Translations under genes and position numbers: made by a program
DNA from: Acidobacteriota bacterium
GTDB taxonomy: Bacteria; Actinomycetota; Acidimicrobiia; Acidimicrobiales; SHLQ01
Reading direction: 5' to 3'
DNA length: 26,724 bases
Assembly: GCA_022562835.1 (NCBI GenBank)
Contig: JADFOM010000004.1
Span: 1-26,724, forward strand
Notes under the pieces: model-generated
Told to the model about the DNA's origin: nothing
Database searches by the model: none
Seen by the model: the letters and a program-made list of their open reading frames with translations, nothing else
Part shown: positions 6,768 through 14,917 of the stretch, piece after piece
Layout of the letters: every line of letters begins with the position of its first letter
Numbering within the stretch: the stretch's first letter is position 1

Positions 6768-8144
6768 TCAGCGGTGCCAAGTCGTGCCCATAGCGCCGTC
6801 CTCGATTGTGACGCCCATGGCCGAGAGTTCATCGCGGATGCGATCTGCCCCCGCGAAGTCGCGCTGCTCGCGCGCGGTGCTGCGTTGTGCGATTAGGTCG
6901 TCGATCGTGTCGGCATCATCGTCAACCGCACCGTCGGCGCCGTCGAGGACAAGCCCGAGTGCAGCGCTGAGTTCGATGACGGTATTGCACAACGCCTCGG
7001 CGGTTGGATCGTCGGCGTCGAGAGCAGCATTGGCGAGCCGCACGGTGTCGAAGATCACCGCGATGGCGGCGGGCGTCGAAAGATCATCGTCCATAGCGTT
7101 TCGGAAGGCATCGACCGACGGTTCGTGGCGTGCGATGCCCGAGCCGTCAAAACCGGCAAGGCGGGCCCGCCTTGCGAATGTGTCGAGACGTTCGATGGCG
7201 GTTACCGCTGGGTCGAGGGCTGACGCGTTGATTTCCATCGTTCTGCGATAGTGCGTCTGGAGCACGAGAAGTCGAAATGCTCGAGGGTCGTACGCATCGA
7301 GCATTTCGGCCAGCGTCGTAAAGTTGCCAAGCGACTTGGACATCTTCTCGCCCTCGACCTGCACCATTGCGTTGTGGATCCAGTAGTTCGCGAATGGCTG
7401 GCCTGCGCCGAGTGCCTCTGCACGTTCGTTTTCGTGGTGCGGAAATGTGAGATCGTCGCCTCCGCCGTGAATGTCGAAATGGGGTCCGAGAAGATTGACC
7501 GACATCGAGACACACTCGATGTGCCAACCTGGTCGACCAGGTCCCCAGGGAGAATCCCATGTCGGTTCATCCGGCTTTGCTGCCTTCCACAAGGCGAAGT
7601 CGAGTGGATCCGCCTTGTCGTCGTCGAGTGCGACGCGGGCGCCGGCCGACTCGCGCAGTTCGTCGGGGTCGCGGTTGACGAGGGCTCCGTAGGCGTCCAG
7701 AGCGCTGACATCGAAGTACACGCCGGAACCCTCAACTACATAAGCCATGTTGCGATCGAGCAGCGTTGCAATGACCTTGATCATCTCGTCGACATAGTCG
7801 GTGGCGTGCGGGGAGTGGTCCGGGCTGATGATTCCGAGCCGGTCCATCTCTGTGAGGTAGGCCGCCTCGTAGATCTGTGAGATCTCGGTCTCGCTCAGTC
7901 CGCGTTGTGCCGCGCGGGCGATGATGTTGTCGTCTATGTCTGTGACGTTGCGTACAAGCGTGACCTCGAAGCCGCGCCAGCGTAGGTAGCGGGTGAGGAT
8001 GTCGAATCCGAGGGCGCTGCGCGCATGGCCGAGGTGCGGGTCGTCATAGACGGTTGGGCCGCACCAGTAGATCGAAACCTCGCCGTCGCGTATCGGTTCG
8101 AAGGGTCGCTTCGTGCGCGTCAGACTGTCGGTGAATTCGATCAT
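6768..8144 (-). CDS. cysS: Cysteinyl-tRNA synthetase
   Basis: A 458-residue class I aminoacyl-tRNA synthetase that charges tRNA-Cys with cysteine. The HIGH motif is HLGH (37-40) and the KMSKS motif is intact (267-271). The active-site zinc ligands that recognise the cysteine thiol are present: Cys28 (YWCGPTVYD), Cys211 (GWHIECVSM) and the HHENE segment (236-240). The C-terminal anticodon-binding part (from about 330) is present, which separates it from mshC next door. It lies 28 bases after mshC on the same strand and is probably cotranscribed. The C-terminus (IRDELSAMGVTIEDGAMGT) is the standard DALR-type ending of bacterial CysS. Confidence 0.97.
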   Translation of the reverse strand: MIEFTDSLTRTKRPFEPIRDGEVSIYWCGPTVYDDPHLGHARSALGFDILTRYLRWRGFEVTLVRNVTDIDDNIIARAAQRGLSETEISQIYEAAYLTEMDRLGIISPDHSPHATDYVDEMIKVIATLLDRNMAYVVEGSGVYFDVSALDAYGALVNRDPDELRESAGARVALDDDKADPLDFALWKAAKPDEPTWDSPWGPGRPGWHIECVSMSVNLLGPHFDIHGGGDDLTFPHHENERAEALGAGQPFANYWIHNAMVQVEGEKMSKSLGNFTTLAEMLDAYDPRAFRLLVLQTHYRRTMEINASALDPAVTAIERLDTFARRARLAGFDGSGIARHEPSVDAFRNAMDDDLSTPAAIAVIFDTVRLANAALDADDPTAEALCNTVIELSAALGLVLDGADGAVDDDADTIDDLIAQRSTAREQRDFAGADRIRDELSAMGVTIEDGAMGTTWHR

Positions 8145-8172
8145 TTACTCTCGCTTCGGGTGCATGTCGCGC

Positions 8173-9363
8173 TCAGGATATGCGAGGCAGGGGAGTGATC
8201 CCGAGCAATTCCGTCGCTTCGCGCAGCGCTACGGCGCTCGAACCGTCGCCGTTCTCGGGCGACGCGAGGATTTCGGCGCACCAATCATCGATTACTCGCA
8301 GTGCTGCCGGGGTGTCGAGGTCATCGTCGAGCGCTGCCTCGAAGGCGCTGCGGTGTTCGTCGGGATCAGGGCCACCGAGTCGTTCCAGAGCGTCTGCGAT
8401 CGTGTCGATGCGACTGCCGACGGCTTCGATCTCCTCGTCTACCCACTCGAAATCGGCTCGGTAGTGGTGAGCCAACAGAGCGGCCCTTATCGCTGTGGGC
8501 TCGACAACTTTGAGTAGATCGCTGACGAAGACGAGATTGCCGAGTGACTTTGACATCTTCGTGCCGTCGTAGCCAACCATTCCACCGTGCATCCAATGGT
8601 TGGCCAATGGCTCACCGAACGCCGACTCGCTCTGAGCGATCTCGCATTGGTGGTGTGGAAAAATCAGGTCGCTGCCACCGCCATGAAGGTCGAGCGCTCC
8701 TTGCCCGAGTTCCTTGCGAGCCATCGCGGAACACTCGATGTGCCAACCAGGACGACCGGACCCGAACGGTGCTTCCCAGCTGACCTCACCGCTGGCCGAC
8801 GCCTTCCAAAGCGCGAAGTCGAGCGGGTTGCGTTGCCTGGGGTCATCCGGGGTTCCCCCACGGGAAGCGCTGAGGGAGATGAGTTCGACCGTGTCCGCTC
8901 GGGCGAAGTCTCCGAAGCCGTCGAAGGTGGAAGTGTCGAAAAAAATGGTCCCATCAACCGCATACGTGTGCCCCTGCTCGGCGAGTATCTGGATCGTGGA
9001 GATGATCGCGGGCATCGACTCCGACGCGCGCGGTTCGGCCGCCGCGGGCCGCAGGTCGAGGGCCTGAAGGTCGCTGTGGAAACGGGCCATCTCCGCGTCG
9101 GCTAGTTCGAGGTAGTGCACGCCGAGTTCGTCTGCCTTCTCGAAGAGTGGATCGTCAACATCGGTGATGTTTCGCACCATCCGAACCTCGTGTCCGAGCG
9201 ATTCGAGACGCCGAATCAAGACGTCATGACTCAGATAGGTGAAGGCATGACCCAGATGCGTTGAGTCATAGGGGGTGATGCCGCAGATGTACATGCGGAC
9301 CGTCTGCGCTGGCAAGAACGGCACGACCGCGGCGCGGGCGGTGTCATAGAGCCGGATAGTCAC
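8173..9363 (-). CDS. mshC: L-cysteine:1D-myo-inositol 2-amino-2-deoxy-alpha-D-glucopyranoside ligase (mycothiol biosynthesis)
   Basis: A 396-residue paralogue of cysteinyl-tRNA synthetase. MshC ligates cysteine to GlcN-Ins using ATP, the step that brings cysteine into mycothiol, the main low-molecular-weight thiol of actinobacteria. Diagnostic features are YICGITPYDSTHLGHA (25-40, zinc Cys27 and the HIGH equivalent), Cys211 in GWHIECSAMA, the HHQCE segment (237-241), and KMSKS (269-273). It lacks the long C-terminal anticodon-binding region of CysS and is close to the usual MshC length of about 410. The start is GTG at 9363, which has TAACCT seven bases upstream. mshA, mshB and mshD are not in the window. 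Confidence 0.95.
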   Translation of the reverse strand: MTIRLYDTARAAVVPFLPAQTVRMYICGITPYDSTHLGHAFTYLSHDVLIRRLESLGHEVRMVRNITDVDDPLFEKADELGVHYLELADAEMARFHSDLQALDLRPAAAEPRASESMPAIISTIQILAEQGHTYAVDGTIFFDTSTFDGFGDFARADTVELISLSASRGGTPDDPRQRNPLDFALWKASASGEVSWEAPFGSGRPGWHIECSAMARKELGQGALDLHGGGSDLIFPHHQCEIAQSESAFGEPLANHWMHGGMVGYDGTKMSKSLGNLVFVSDLLKVVEPTAIRAALLAHHYRADFEWVDEEIEAVGSRIDTIADALERLGGPDPDEHRSAFEAALDDDLDTPAALRVIDDWCAEILASPENGDGSSAVALREATELLGITPLPRIS

Positions 9364-9370
9364 GTCGAGC

Positions 9371-9376
9371 AGGTTA
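9371..9376 (-). promoter_or_regulatory. Putative -10 box TAACCT of a leaderless mshC-cysS transcript
   Basis: On the minus strand TAACCT is followed by seven bases and the GTG at 9363. No Shine-Dalgarno sequence lies in between. It would drive both mshC and cysS. Confidence 0.5.
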
Positions 9377-9470
9377 CCGGTGAGCCGACTTCTCGCCGAA
9401 ATTGACCGAACCGATCGACTGCGCGACCGCCGGGGTGGCCCATCCCGTCAATCTCTCTGGCAAGAGGAAC

Positions 9471-12401
9471 TCAGGATCGGGCGGACTCAATCGTGGCATC
9501 GATCACCTCCTGAGAAACGCCGCAGGCCAGAGCCGATTCGACGACCGGTTGTACGGATTCGTCCCCGAACTCTGCGATGCCACCGGCGAGAAGAGCTTCC
9601 TCGTCGGTAAAGGTGTACATGGTCTCGAGCGTGCAGTTCGCCTCCTGTGGCGAAGCTCCACTCTCGGTCATGAAGCCGAACAGCAGAGGTGCGATAAGAC
9701 CTTCGGTGGGTGCATCGCTACCGAAGTCCGCAGGGTCAGCCGGCGCCGGACCTTCCGTTGCGGGGGCCATGGTTGTGGTCGGCAGCGGTTCGGGGTTGTA
9801 GGCGGCGTGCGCGGTTGTGCCCTCGCCGGTCTCGGCGCTGGCCAAGAGCGCAACTCCAATCGCGGCTACGACCACAAATCCGATCACCGCGCTGATCAGT
9901 TGGCCCTTCGATCGTGCCGCTAGGCGTACCGAACTGTTCCGTTCCTCGATGCCGAGCAGGTTCTTGTGATCGGCCCAGACGACGAGCGGAGGCATGACGA
10001 CGAGTGCCGCGAGCAGCGCAACCGCCACGTTGATCGTCACGATGATGCCAAAGTCGCGCAGCAACGGTAGGGCGGAGCCGATCAGCACCGCGAACCCCCC
10101 GATCGTGGTGGCAGCCGATGTGAAGAACGCCCGCCCGGTGCGCGCGGCTGCGAGATCGCTCGCCGCGCGGGGTTCCAGCCCTCGCTGGCGTTCCTCGAGG
10201 TAGCGGGCGAGGATCAGCACCGAGAACTCGGTACACGACGCGATCACGAGCGGCCCACCCACCGTGGTCAGCGGGCTCAATGTGATCTCGAAGACCGCAA
10301 CAATGATCGCCGAAACGCCAACGGCGAGCGTGACAGGGACCATCGACAGCAGGGCCCGCGAGAGACTGCGATGGCGCAGGATCAGCCAGGCCGCCACGAT
10401 GGCCAACCCCAGATAGGTCAGCAACGCACGGTTCGCCGAAAGGTTCTCCAACAGGCCGGTTCCCACGACCGCGAGACCCGACGGGACCGCGCGTACCGGT
10501 TCGGAGCCCTCGGCAATGTTGATCAGGAGGATGGAGTCCTCGTCTAGTTCGAGTGCATCGATGCGTGCCTCTAGATCCGCTTCGATCTCTTCGACCAGGA
10601 CGGCGCGTTCCTCGAGGCTGGCCTCGATCAGACGCAGGTTGACCTGCGTCGACGTCAGGTCGTCCTTGATCAGGGCAGCCTTGATGTCATCGGGCATTAC
10701 TTCGAGAGAGCCGGCGATGTCCGCAGAGGTCGGTGCGAGCGGCGTCCCATCGGGGATCATGATGATCTTGCCCATCGTGTTGACGAGGCTCGAGCTCGAA
10801 ACGACCTCGGGACGCTCCTCGGTGTCGAGCGTGAACTCCCACAACATCTCATTGATTTCGTCGACGATGACGTTGTTGGCCTGGACGAGGATGCCAAGCG
10901 TTGAGGCGAACCCGGTCTCCTCGGTCAAGAGCTCGATGTCGGTGACCGTCTGCGAGCTTTGGTCGATCCAACGAATCGGATCGGACTCGATCTCAGCGTC
11001 GCCCTCAACGGCGACACCGATGCCGAACAGGATCACCGCCAGTATGACCAACGGAAGCCCAAGTTTGGACGGTAGCGAACCGAGCCGAACGACGATGTGT
11101 TCGACGAGCGAGGTTTTGCGTTCCGTCGTGGGGGTTGTCCATTCGCGAATACCGAGCGATGCCGCGGGAATCACAACGCCGGTGATCAACAACGCCGTAA
11201 CACCGATCGCGAGCAGGACGCCGAAGTCACGGATCATCGGAACCTGAGAGATTCGAAGCGCCAGGAACGCGAGTACCGAGCCCACGACCGCGACGATGAG
11301 CGGCGGCACCATGTTGGCCATCGAGTCGGCGATGGGATGTTCCGCGCGATCGAGAACGACCTCCTCCTCTACCCGGTTGTGGATCTGAATTGCGAAGTCG
11401 ATGCCAAGACCGATCAGGATCGGCAGACCGGAGATCGTTACCAATGACAGGTCGATGCCGAGGAAGCCCATTATTGAGAACCCCCAGGCGATACCAAAGA
11501 CCACTGCCGCTAGCGGCAGTAGACGCCAACGCACCTGGAACAGGAGAATCAGGATTAGTGCCATGATCGCCATCGCTGCGAGACCGAGGGTGATCATTCC
11601 GCCCTGGAGATAGTTGTTGATCTCCTGGAGATAGATCGGTGATCCGGTCACGACCATTTCGAAGCCGTCGAACGTGACGTCTTTGGTTATCTCGAGCAGC
11701 TGATCGGTTGATGCTGAGAGATCATCGAGCGATGCGTTGCCCGCCATGACGACACCGCCGACGGCTACCTCGTCATTTGGAAAGATGCTCGCCAGGGAGA
11801 GGCGGATTTCTCGATCCTCGTCCGCGGGAGGATCGAGTACGCCGTCAACCATTGAGAACTCGTCGTTCCCGTAGAGGAGGACTTCGTTCCAATCCGGATT
11901 GCCGATTTCCTGATCGGTTACCTCCGCAAGGCGTGCGAGGCTGATTTCCACGTCGGCGCTGCGGGCGGCCTGTCCGGCGGGGTCTGGGTCGCGCGATACC
12001 GCTGCCAGCAGAGAGCTGCGCGCGGGTCCCTTGATCAGCGAGTCGCTATAGGAGAGCGTGACGAGGGGGGTAAGTACCGAGTCGGCCAACTCCACGGATC
12101 GCAGGTCGTCGGTCAGACTCTCGAGCGTTTCGAGGTTCTCCCCAACGAACAGGTCAGCGATTGTGTGGCCCTCATCCGCGGTGAACATCAAGATGACGGT
12201 TTCACCGCCGAACTGATCCTGGAACTCGACGTTGTCCAACGCGACCTGGGAGTCGCTGTTGAGGTAGCTCTCCTGGCCCGTCGCGAAGTTGAGGTTGCGC
12301 GCGCCGAAGCCGAGGATGACCGTGATCGCAGCGATGACCACGAAGACGAGCTTCCAGTGTTTACCGAGCTGAACGCCGCTATTTCGCCAGAACTGTTCCA
12401 T
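9471..12401 (-). CDS. MMPL/RND-family exporter (HAE3-like) with C-terminal extracytoplasmic extension
   Basis: A 976-residue inner-membrane protein with the duplicated RND layout: one helix (about 17-35), a large external domain, a block of five to six helices with a sterol-sensing-like segment (LPILIGLGIDFAIQIHNRV), then the same order again (second block with FSVLILARYLEERQ). This is the hydrophobe/amphiphile efflux-3 type, thought to move lipids or hopanoid-like molecules using the proton gradient. The last about 150 residues are unusual: an extra membrane helix (ISAVIGFVVVAAIGVALLA), a Pro/Thr/Ala linker, and a small external domain with two cysteines (EANCTLETM and ALACGVSQ). ATG at 12401 is preceded by a good Shine-Dalgarno sequence (GGAGG). 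It follows the NTF2-like gene after 59 bases. The substrate is unknown. Confidence 0.9.
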   Translation of the reverse strand: MEQFWRNSGVQLGKHWKLVFVVIAAITVILGFGARNLNFATGQESYLNSDSQVALDNVEFQDQFGGETVILMFTADEGHTIADLFVGENLETLESLTDDLRSVELADSVLTPLVTLSYSDSLIKGPARSSLLAAVSRDPDPAGQAARSADVEISLARLAEVTDQEIGNPDWNEVLLYGNDEFSMVDGVLDPPADEDREIRLSLASIFPNDEVAVGGVVMAGNASLDDLSASTDQLLEITKDVTFDGFEMVVTGSPIYLQEINNYLQGGMITLGLAAMAIMALILILLFQVRWRLLPLAAVVFGIAWGFSIMGFLGIDLSLVTISGLPILIGLGIDFAIQIHNRVEEEVVLDRAEHPIADSMANMVPPLIVAVVGSVLAFLALRISQVPMIRDFGVLLAIGVTALLITGVVIPAASLGIREWTTPTTERKTSLVEHIVVRLGSLPSKLGLPLVILAVILFGIGVAVEGDAEIESDPIRWIDQSSQTVTDIELLTEETGFASTLGILVQANNVIVDEINEMLWEFTLDTEERPEVVSSSSLVNTMGKIIMIPDGTPLAPTSADIAGSLEVMPDDIKAALIKDDLTSTQVNLRLIEASLEERAVLVEEIEADLEARIDALELDEDSILLINIAEGSEPVRAVPSGLAVVGTGLLENLSANRALLTYLGLAIVAAWLILRHRSLSRALLSMVPVTLAVGVSAIIVAVFEITLSPLTTVGGPLVIASCTEFSVLILARYLEERQRGLEPRAASDLAAARTGRAFFTSAATTIGGFAVLIGSALPLLRDFGIIVTINVAVALLAALVVMPPLVVWADHKNLLGIEERNSSVRLAARSKGQLISAVIGFVVVAAIGVALLASAETGEGTTAHAAYNPEPLPTTTMAPATEGPAPADPADFGSDAPTEGLIAPLLFGFMTESGASPQEANCTLETMYTFTDEEALLAGGIAEFGDESVQPVVESALACGVSQEVIDATIESARS

Positions 12402-12460
12402 GTCAGCCTCCGTCTTGTGCGCCGATACCTTCGCAGGCGCAGTCGCTGGGATCTATTCGT

Positions 12461-12964
12461 CTATTGGGGTGTGCCCCCCAGGCTCGACTTGCCATTGGTG
12501 CCCCACCAGCTCGCCGTCACGGTGAGTCCCTCGATCGAACCGCGAGGATGAATCTCCTCGTAGGAACGCAGATAGCCGGTGTGAGCGATGAGCCAGACCC
12601 CGTCGAGTTTTACGTAGCGGTCCTCATAGAACGCAGCGCCGCGGATCGTGATGTCGAAGGTCTCCTCGATCACGACGTCCTCGAGTGCCCACGTGCCCGT
12701 TGCTTCGGTGTCTGACACCAGATCGATTTCGGGGTGATGGCAGCGATGTGACGAGAGAAACTTTTCTGATCCCATCGACTCGACGAGGAATGCCACGATG
12801 GCCTGCCGGCCCTCGAAGCTGTAGACGCCGCCGCTATAGGCGGCCGTTGCGTGTTCGGTGAAACACTCGCCGACCCCTTCGAAGAGTTTCTGATCAAGGC
12901 AGCGGAGATATTTGTACTTGAGCCGCTTGATGAGTTCGATCTCGACGAGGTCCTCTGGAGTCAT
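12461..12964 (-). CDS. SnoaL/NTF2-like domain protein
   Basis: A 167-residue single-domain protein of the SnoaL-like (NTF2 fold) group. Typical signs are the opening helix ELIKRLKYKYLRCLDQKLFEGVGECF, the EGRQAIVAFL segment, HRCHHPEIDLVSDTEATGTW and the closing strands AAFYEDRYVKLDGVWLIAHTGY. Proteins of this fold include ketosteroid isomerase-like enzymes, dehydratases and ligand binders. The SnoaL_4-type sequences are often near acyl-CoA and steroid-like metabolism genes, which fits the flavoprotein two genes upstream, but no catalytic role can be assigned. It lies nine bases after yqeC. There is no signal peptide. Confidence 0.82.
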   Translation of the reverse strand: MTPEDLVEIELIKRLKYKYLRCLDQKLFEGVGECFTEHATAAYSGGVYSFEGRQAIVAFLVESMGSEKFLSSHRCHHPEIDLVSDTEATGTWALEDVVIEETFDITIRGAAFYEDRYVKLDGVWLIAHTGYLRSYEEIHPRGSIEGLTVTASWWGTNGKSSLGGTPQ

Positions 12965-12973
12965 ACCAATTTC

Positions 12974-13708
12974 TTAGCCCATCGAGCGCTCGGCCACACA
13001 GACGACCTCGATGTCGAGGTCGACGAGGTGGTCCGCGAGGGCGAACGCGGCAGCATCTGTCCGCGACATGCGGTTGAGAGCGACGACCTGACGGGCCCCC
13101 GCCGGAACGTTGCGACGTCCTCCGTCGGGGTGTGTCAGCACAGCGGCGGCTCTTTCGGGAGTCAAAGGATCACTTGGAGCGCAGCCAGCAAGCTTGGCAA
13201 CCAGCTCGGGACGGTGACATCCGGAGGAGATTTGAGTCCCGAGAGCGGCAGCGCCAATGCAGTTGATTACGAGTGTCGTGCTCGCGCCGACGACCGGTTC
13301 GTAGGCTGCCGGCGCCTTGAAGGGTTTGCGCCGCGAACCGTCCGCCTCGACGATTACATGGTCGCAGAGTTCGACGAACCACCGATCGCATTGCTGTGGT
13401 GTGACTCCCAGCGCCTTGTGGCCGTCGGTCGCTCGCCACACAAGAATCTTTCTTCGAAGGTCGAGCGCTTCGCTGAGTTCCTCGTCGGTCGGATCGATCA
13501 GAACGGTGTGGCCCTCGGTGCGGGTGATGCCCATCTTGGTCGTCGTCGTCAACGCGATCGTGCCGTTGAGTTGGTCCGCGAGCGCAAACAAAAGGGTCGT
13601 CTTGCCGCCGCCACCAACGAGTGAGATGTGGTTGTGTGCCCCGAGGTTCAAGAACCCGCTGAGTTCCGCGAGGTCGATCAGCTGTCCAGCACCCTGGGAC
13701 GAGCTCAC
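12974..13708 (-). CDS. yqeC: YqeC-type selenium-dependent hydroxylase accessory protein (putative)
   Basis: A 244-residue P-loop protein. The Walker A-type loop is SLVGGGGKTTLLF (29-41, core GGGGKTT). The family signature EADGSRRKPFKAP lies at 121-133. Other shared parts are LTTTTKMG and VINCIGAAALG. The YqeC family is associated with selenium-dependent molybdenum hydroxylases, whose maturation it is thought to assist; biochemical proof is limited. None of the usual partners (yqeB, selD, xdhC or hydroxylase subunits) is in the window. The start is GTG at 13708, overlapping the stop of the upstream flavoprotein gene by four bases (GTGA), so the two are coupled. A more general role as a nucleotide-dependent chaperone is possible. 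Confidence 0.85.
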   Translation of the reverse strand: MSSSQGAGQLIDLAELSGFLNLGAHNHISLVGGGGKTTLLFALADQLNGTIALTTTTKMGITRTEGHTVLIDPTDEELSEALDLRRKILVWRATDGHKALGVTPQQCDRWFVELCDHVIVEADGSRRKPFKAPAAYEPVVGASTTLVINCIGAAALGTQISSGCHRPELVAKLAGCAPSDPLTPERAAAVLTHPDGGRRNVPAGARQVVALNRMSRTDAAAFALADHLVDLDIEVVCVAERSMG

Positions 13709-14835
13709 TCGCCGCGCACGTGTTGTGCTGCGCGTTGCATCGAAGCGGTGGCGTACTCGAGTGACACCGCCGGCGAGACGACCGCATGCTGCGTGCCGGC
13801 GTGTATGTCGCGAAAGCAGCGCTCGAGCGGCCCGGTCCGCAGTGCTGCGGTGCCGCCAAGGTTGTAGACCTCCCGAACGATCCTGCCGCCGAGCTGGTTG
13901 ACGTGGGTGGTCGCCATGCGGGTGTCGAGCAAGAGTTGGGGCGTCAACGTTCCGGCGATAGCGGCTGCCTCAGCCGCCCCGAAGGCTGCATACACCCACG
14001 AGCACGACGCCTCGAACGAAGCCTCGGCCTCAGCGAGCGCGATGAGGAAGTACTCGCTCTCTCCGAGCGGAGCGCTGCCGGTCATCCGCTGGCGGGTGAC
14101 CGCCGTGTGGCGGAGCTCGTCGATCGCCCGACGTACCACCCCAATCGCCCATGCCGAGTGTCCGATCGAGGTCAGTGGGATGACGTCGAGGTCGTAGATT
14201 GGGCCGCCGCGCAGGCGGGGGTGATCGAAGAACGAAAACGTCGCGTCGTTTGGAACGGCGATGTCGTCGAGATGGTAATCCCACGAGGCTGTGGCGCGTA
14301 GGCCCATCACGTCCCAGTTGCCGAGGACTTCGATTTCATCACGGGGGACGATCACAAAACGAAAGTCGGGGTTCTCGCCTTCGGGTGGCTCGGTGAATGC
14401 GCCGGCGCCGGCCCACTGCGCATCGTTGAGGCCGGACCCGAACGAGTAGCTGCCGCTGCATCGCCAGTCGCTGCCATCGGGCGACAAAACTCCGTTTGGT
14501 GCGAACTGGCCTGCTATCAGCGGGATGCCGTCGCCGAACACTCGCTCGACGAGCGAATCTGGTGACCAGGCACTGAAGTAGGCAGCAGCACTATTGGACG
14601 CCATCACGCACCACCCAGTCGAACCGTCCGCGTAGGCCAGCTCTGCGAACACGTCGAGGCATTCGGCTACACCACACTCGTCGCCGCCGACCTCGCGCGT
14701 GCACATCAGCGCGTACAGGCCAGCGTCGCGGATCTGCTCGATGACCGAGGCTGGAGTCGGTTCGTCGGGTGCGGATTGCGCGCCGTCGTCGATGGTGGAG
14801 CGGAGGTCACGTGCGTTTTCGAGATGTGTTGCCAT
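13705..14835 (-). CDS. Acyl-CoA dehydrogenase-fold flavoprotein (HsaA/DszC-like)
   Basis: A 376-residue protein of the acyl-CoA dehydrogenase fold. The N-terminal helical domain contains YALMCTREVGGDE and YADGSTGWCVMASN, the middle beta domain WRCSGSYSFGSGLNDAQWAGAGA and LGNWDVMGLRATAS, and the C-terminal helical domain ends with RCFRDIHAGTQHAVVSP. The late RDIHAGTQH motif and overall layout are typical of the group with an Acyl-CoA_dh_2 C-terminus, which includes two-component flavin-dependent monooxygenases (HsaA, DszC type) rather than true beta-oxidation dehydrogenases. Its substrate is unknown. The start at ATG 14835 was chosen because the frame further upstream runs into the divergent aminotransferase gene. 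Operon order after it: yqeC, NTF2-like, MMPL. Confidence 0.85.
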   Translation of the reverse strand: MATHLENARDLRSTIDDGAQSAPDEPTPASVIEQIRDAGLYALMCTREVGGDECGVAECLDVFAELAYADGSTGWCVMASNSAAAYFSAWSPDSLVERVFGDGIPLIAGQFAPNGVLSPDGSDWRCSGSYSFGSGLNDAQWAGAGAFTEPPEGENPDFRFVIVPRDEIEVLGNWDVMGLRATASWDYHLDDIAVPNDATFSFFDHPRLRGGPIYDLDVIPLTSIGHSAWAIGVVRRAIDELRHTAVTRQRMTGSAPLGESEYFLIALAEAEASFEASCSWVYAAFGAAEAAAIAGTLTPQLLLDTRMATTHVNQLGGRIVREVYNLGGTAALRTGPLERCFRDIHAGTQHAVVSPAVSLEYATASMQRAAQHVRGE

Positions 14836-14905
14836 TGCGAGACGATCCCAGCAGCGGTGCGGTCGTGTCCAGTCGCCTGGCTCCAGAGCTCGCTGACCAG
14901 GCGCG

Positions 14906-14911
14906 TAGGCT
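14906..14911 (+). promoter_or_regulatory. Putative -10 box TAGGCT of a leaderless transcript
   Basis: TAGGCT is followed by six bases and the GTG at 14918, without a Shine-Dalgarno sequence. It lies in the 82-base divergent region between the flavoprotein and aminotransferase genes. Confidence 0.5.
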
Positions 14912-14917
14912 GCTCCT

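Noticed and set aside
8173..9363. Second cysteinyl-tRNA synthetase
   Set aside because: The length, missing anticodon-binding region and CGITPYDSTHLGHA motif identify MshC rather than a duplicate CysS.
10516..11247. A 243-codon Ser-rich open frame on the plus strand
   Set aside because: It is antisense to the MMPL gene; the Ser/Arg/Met-rich composition comes from the complementary frame.
12851..13624. A 257-codon open frame on the plus strand
   Set aside because: It spans two well-supported minus-strand genes (NTF2-like and yqeC) and shows no domain.
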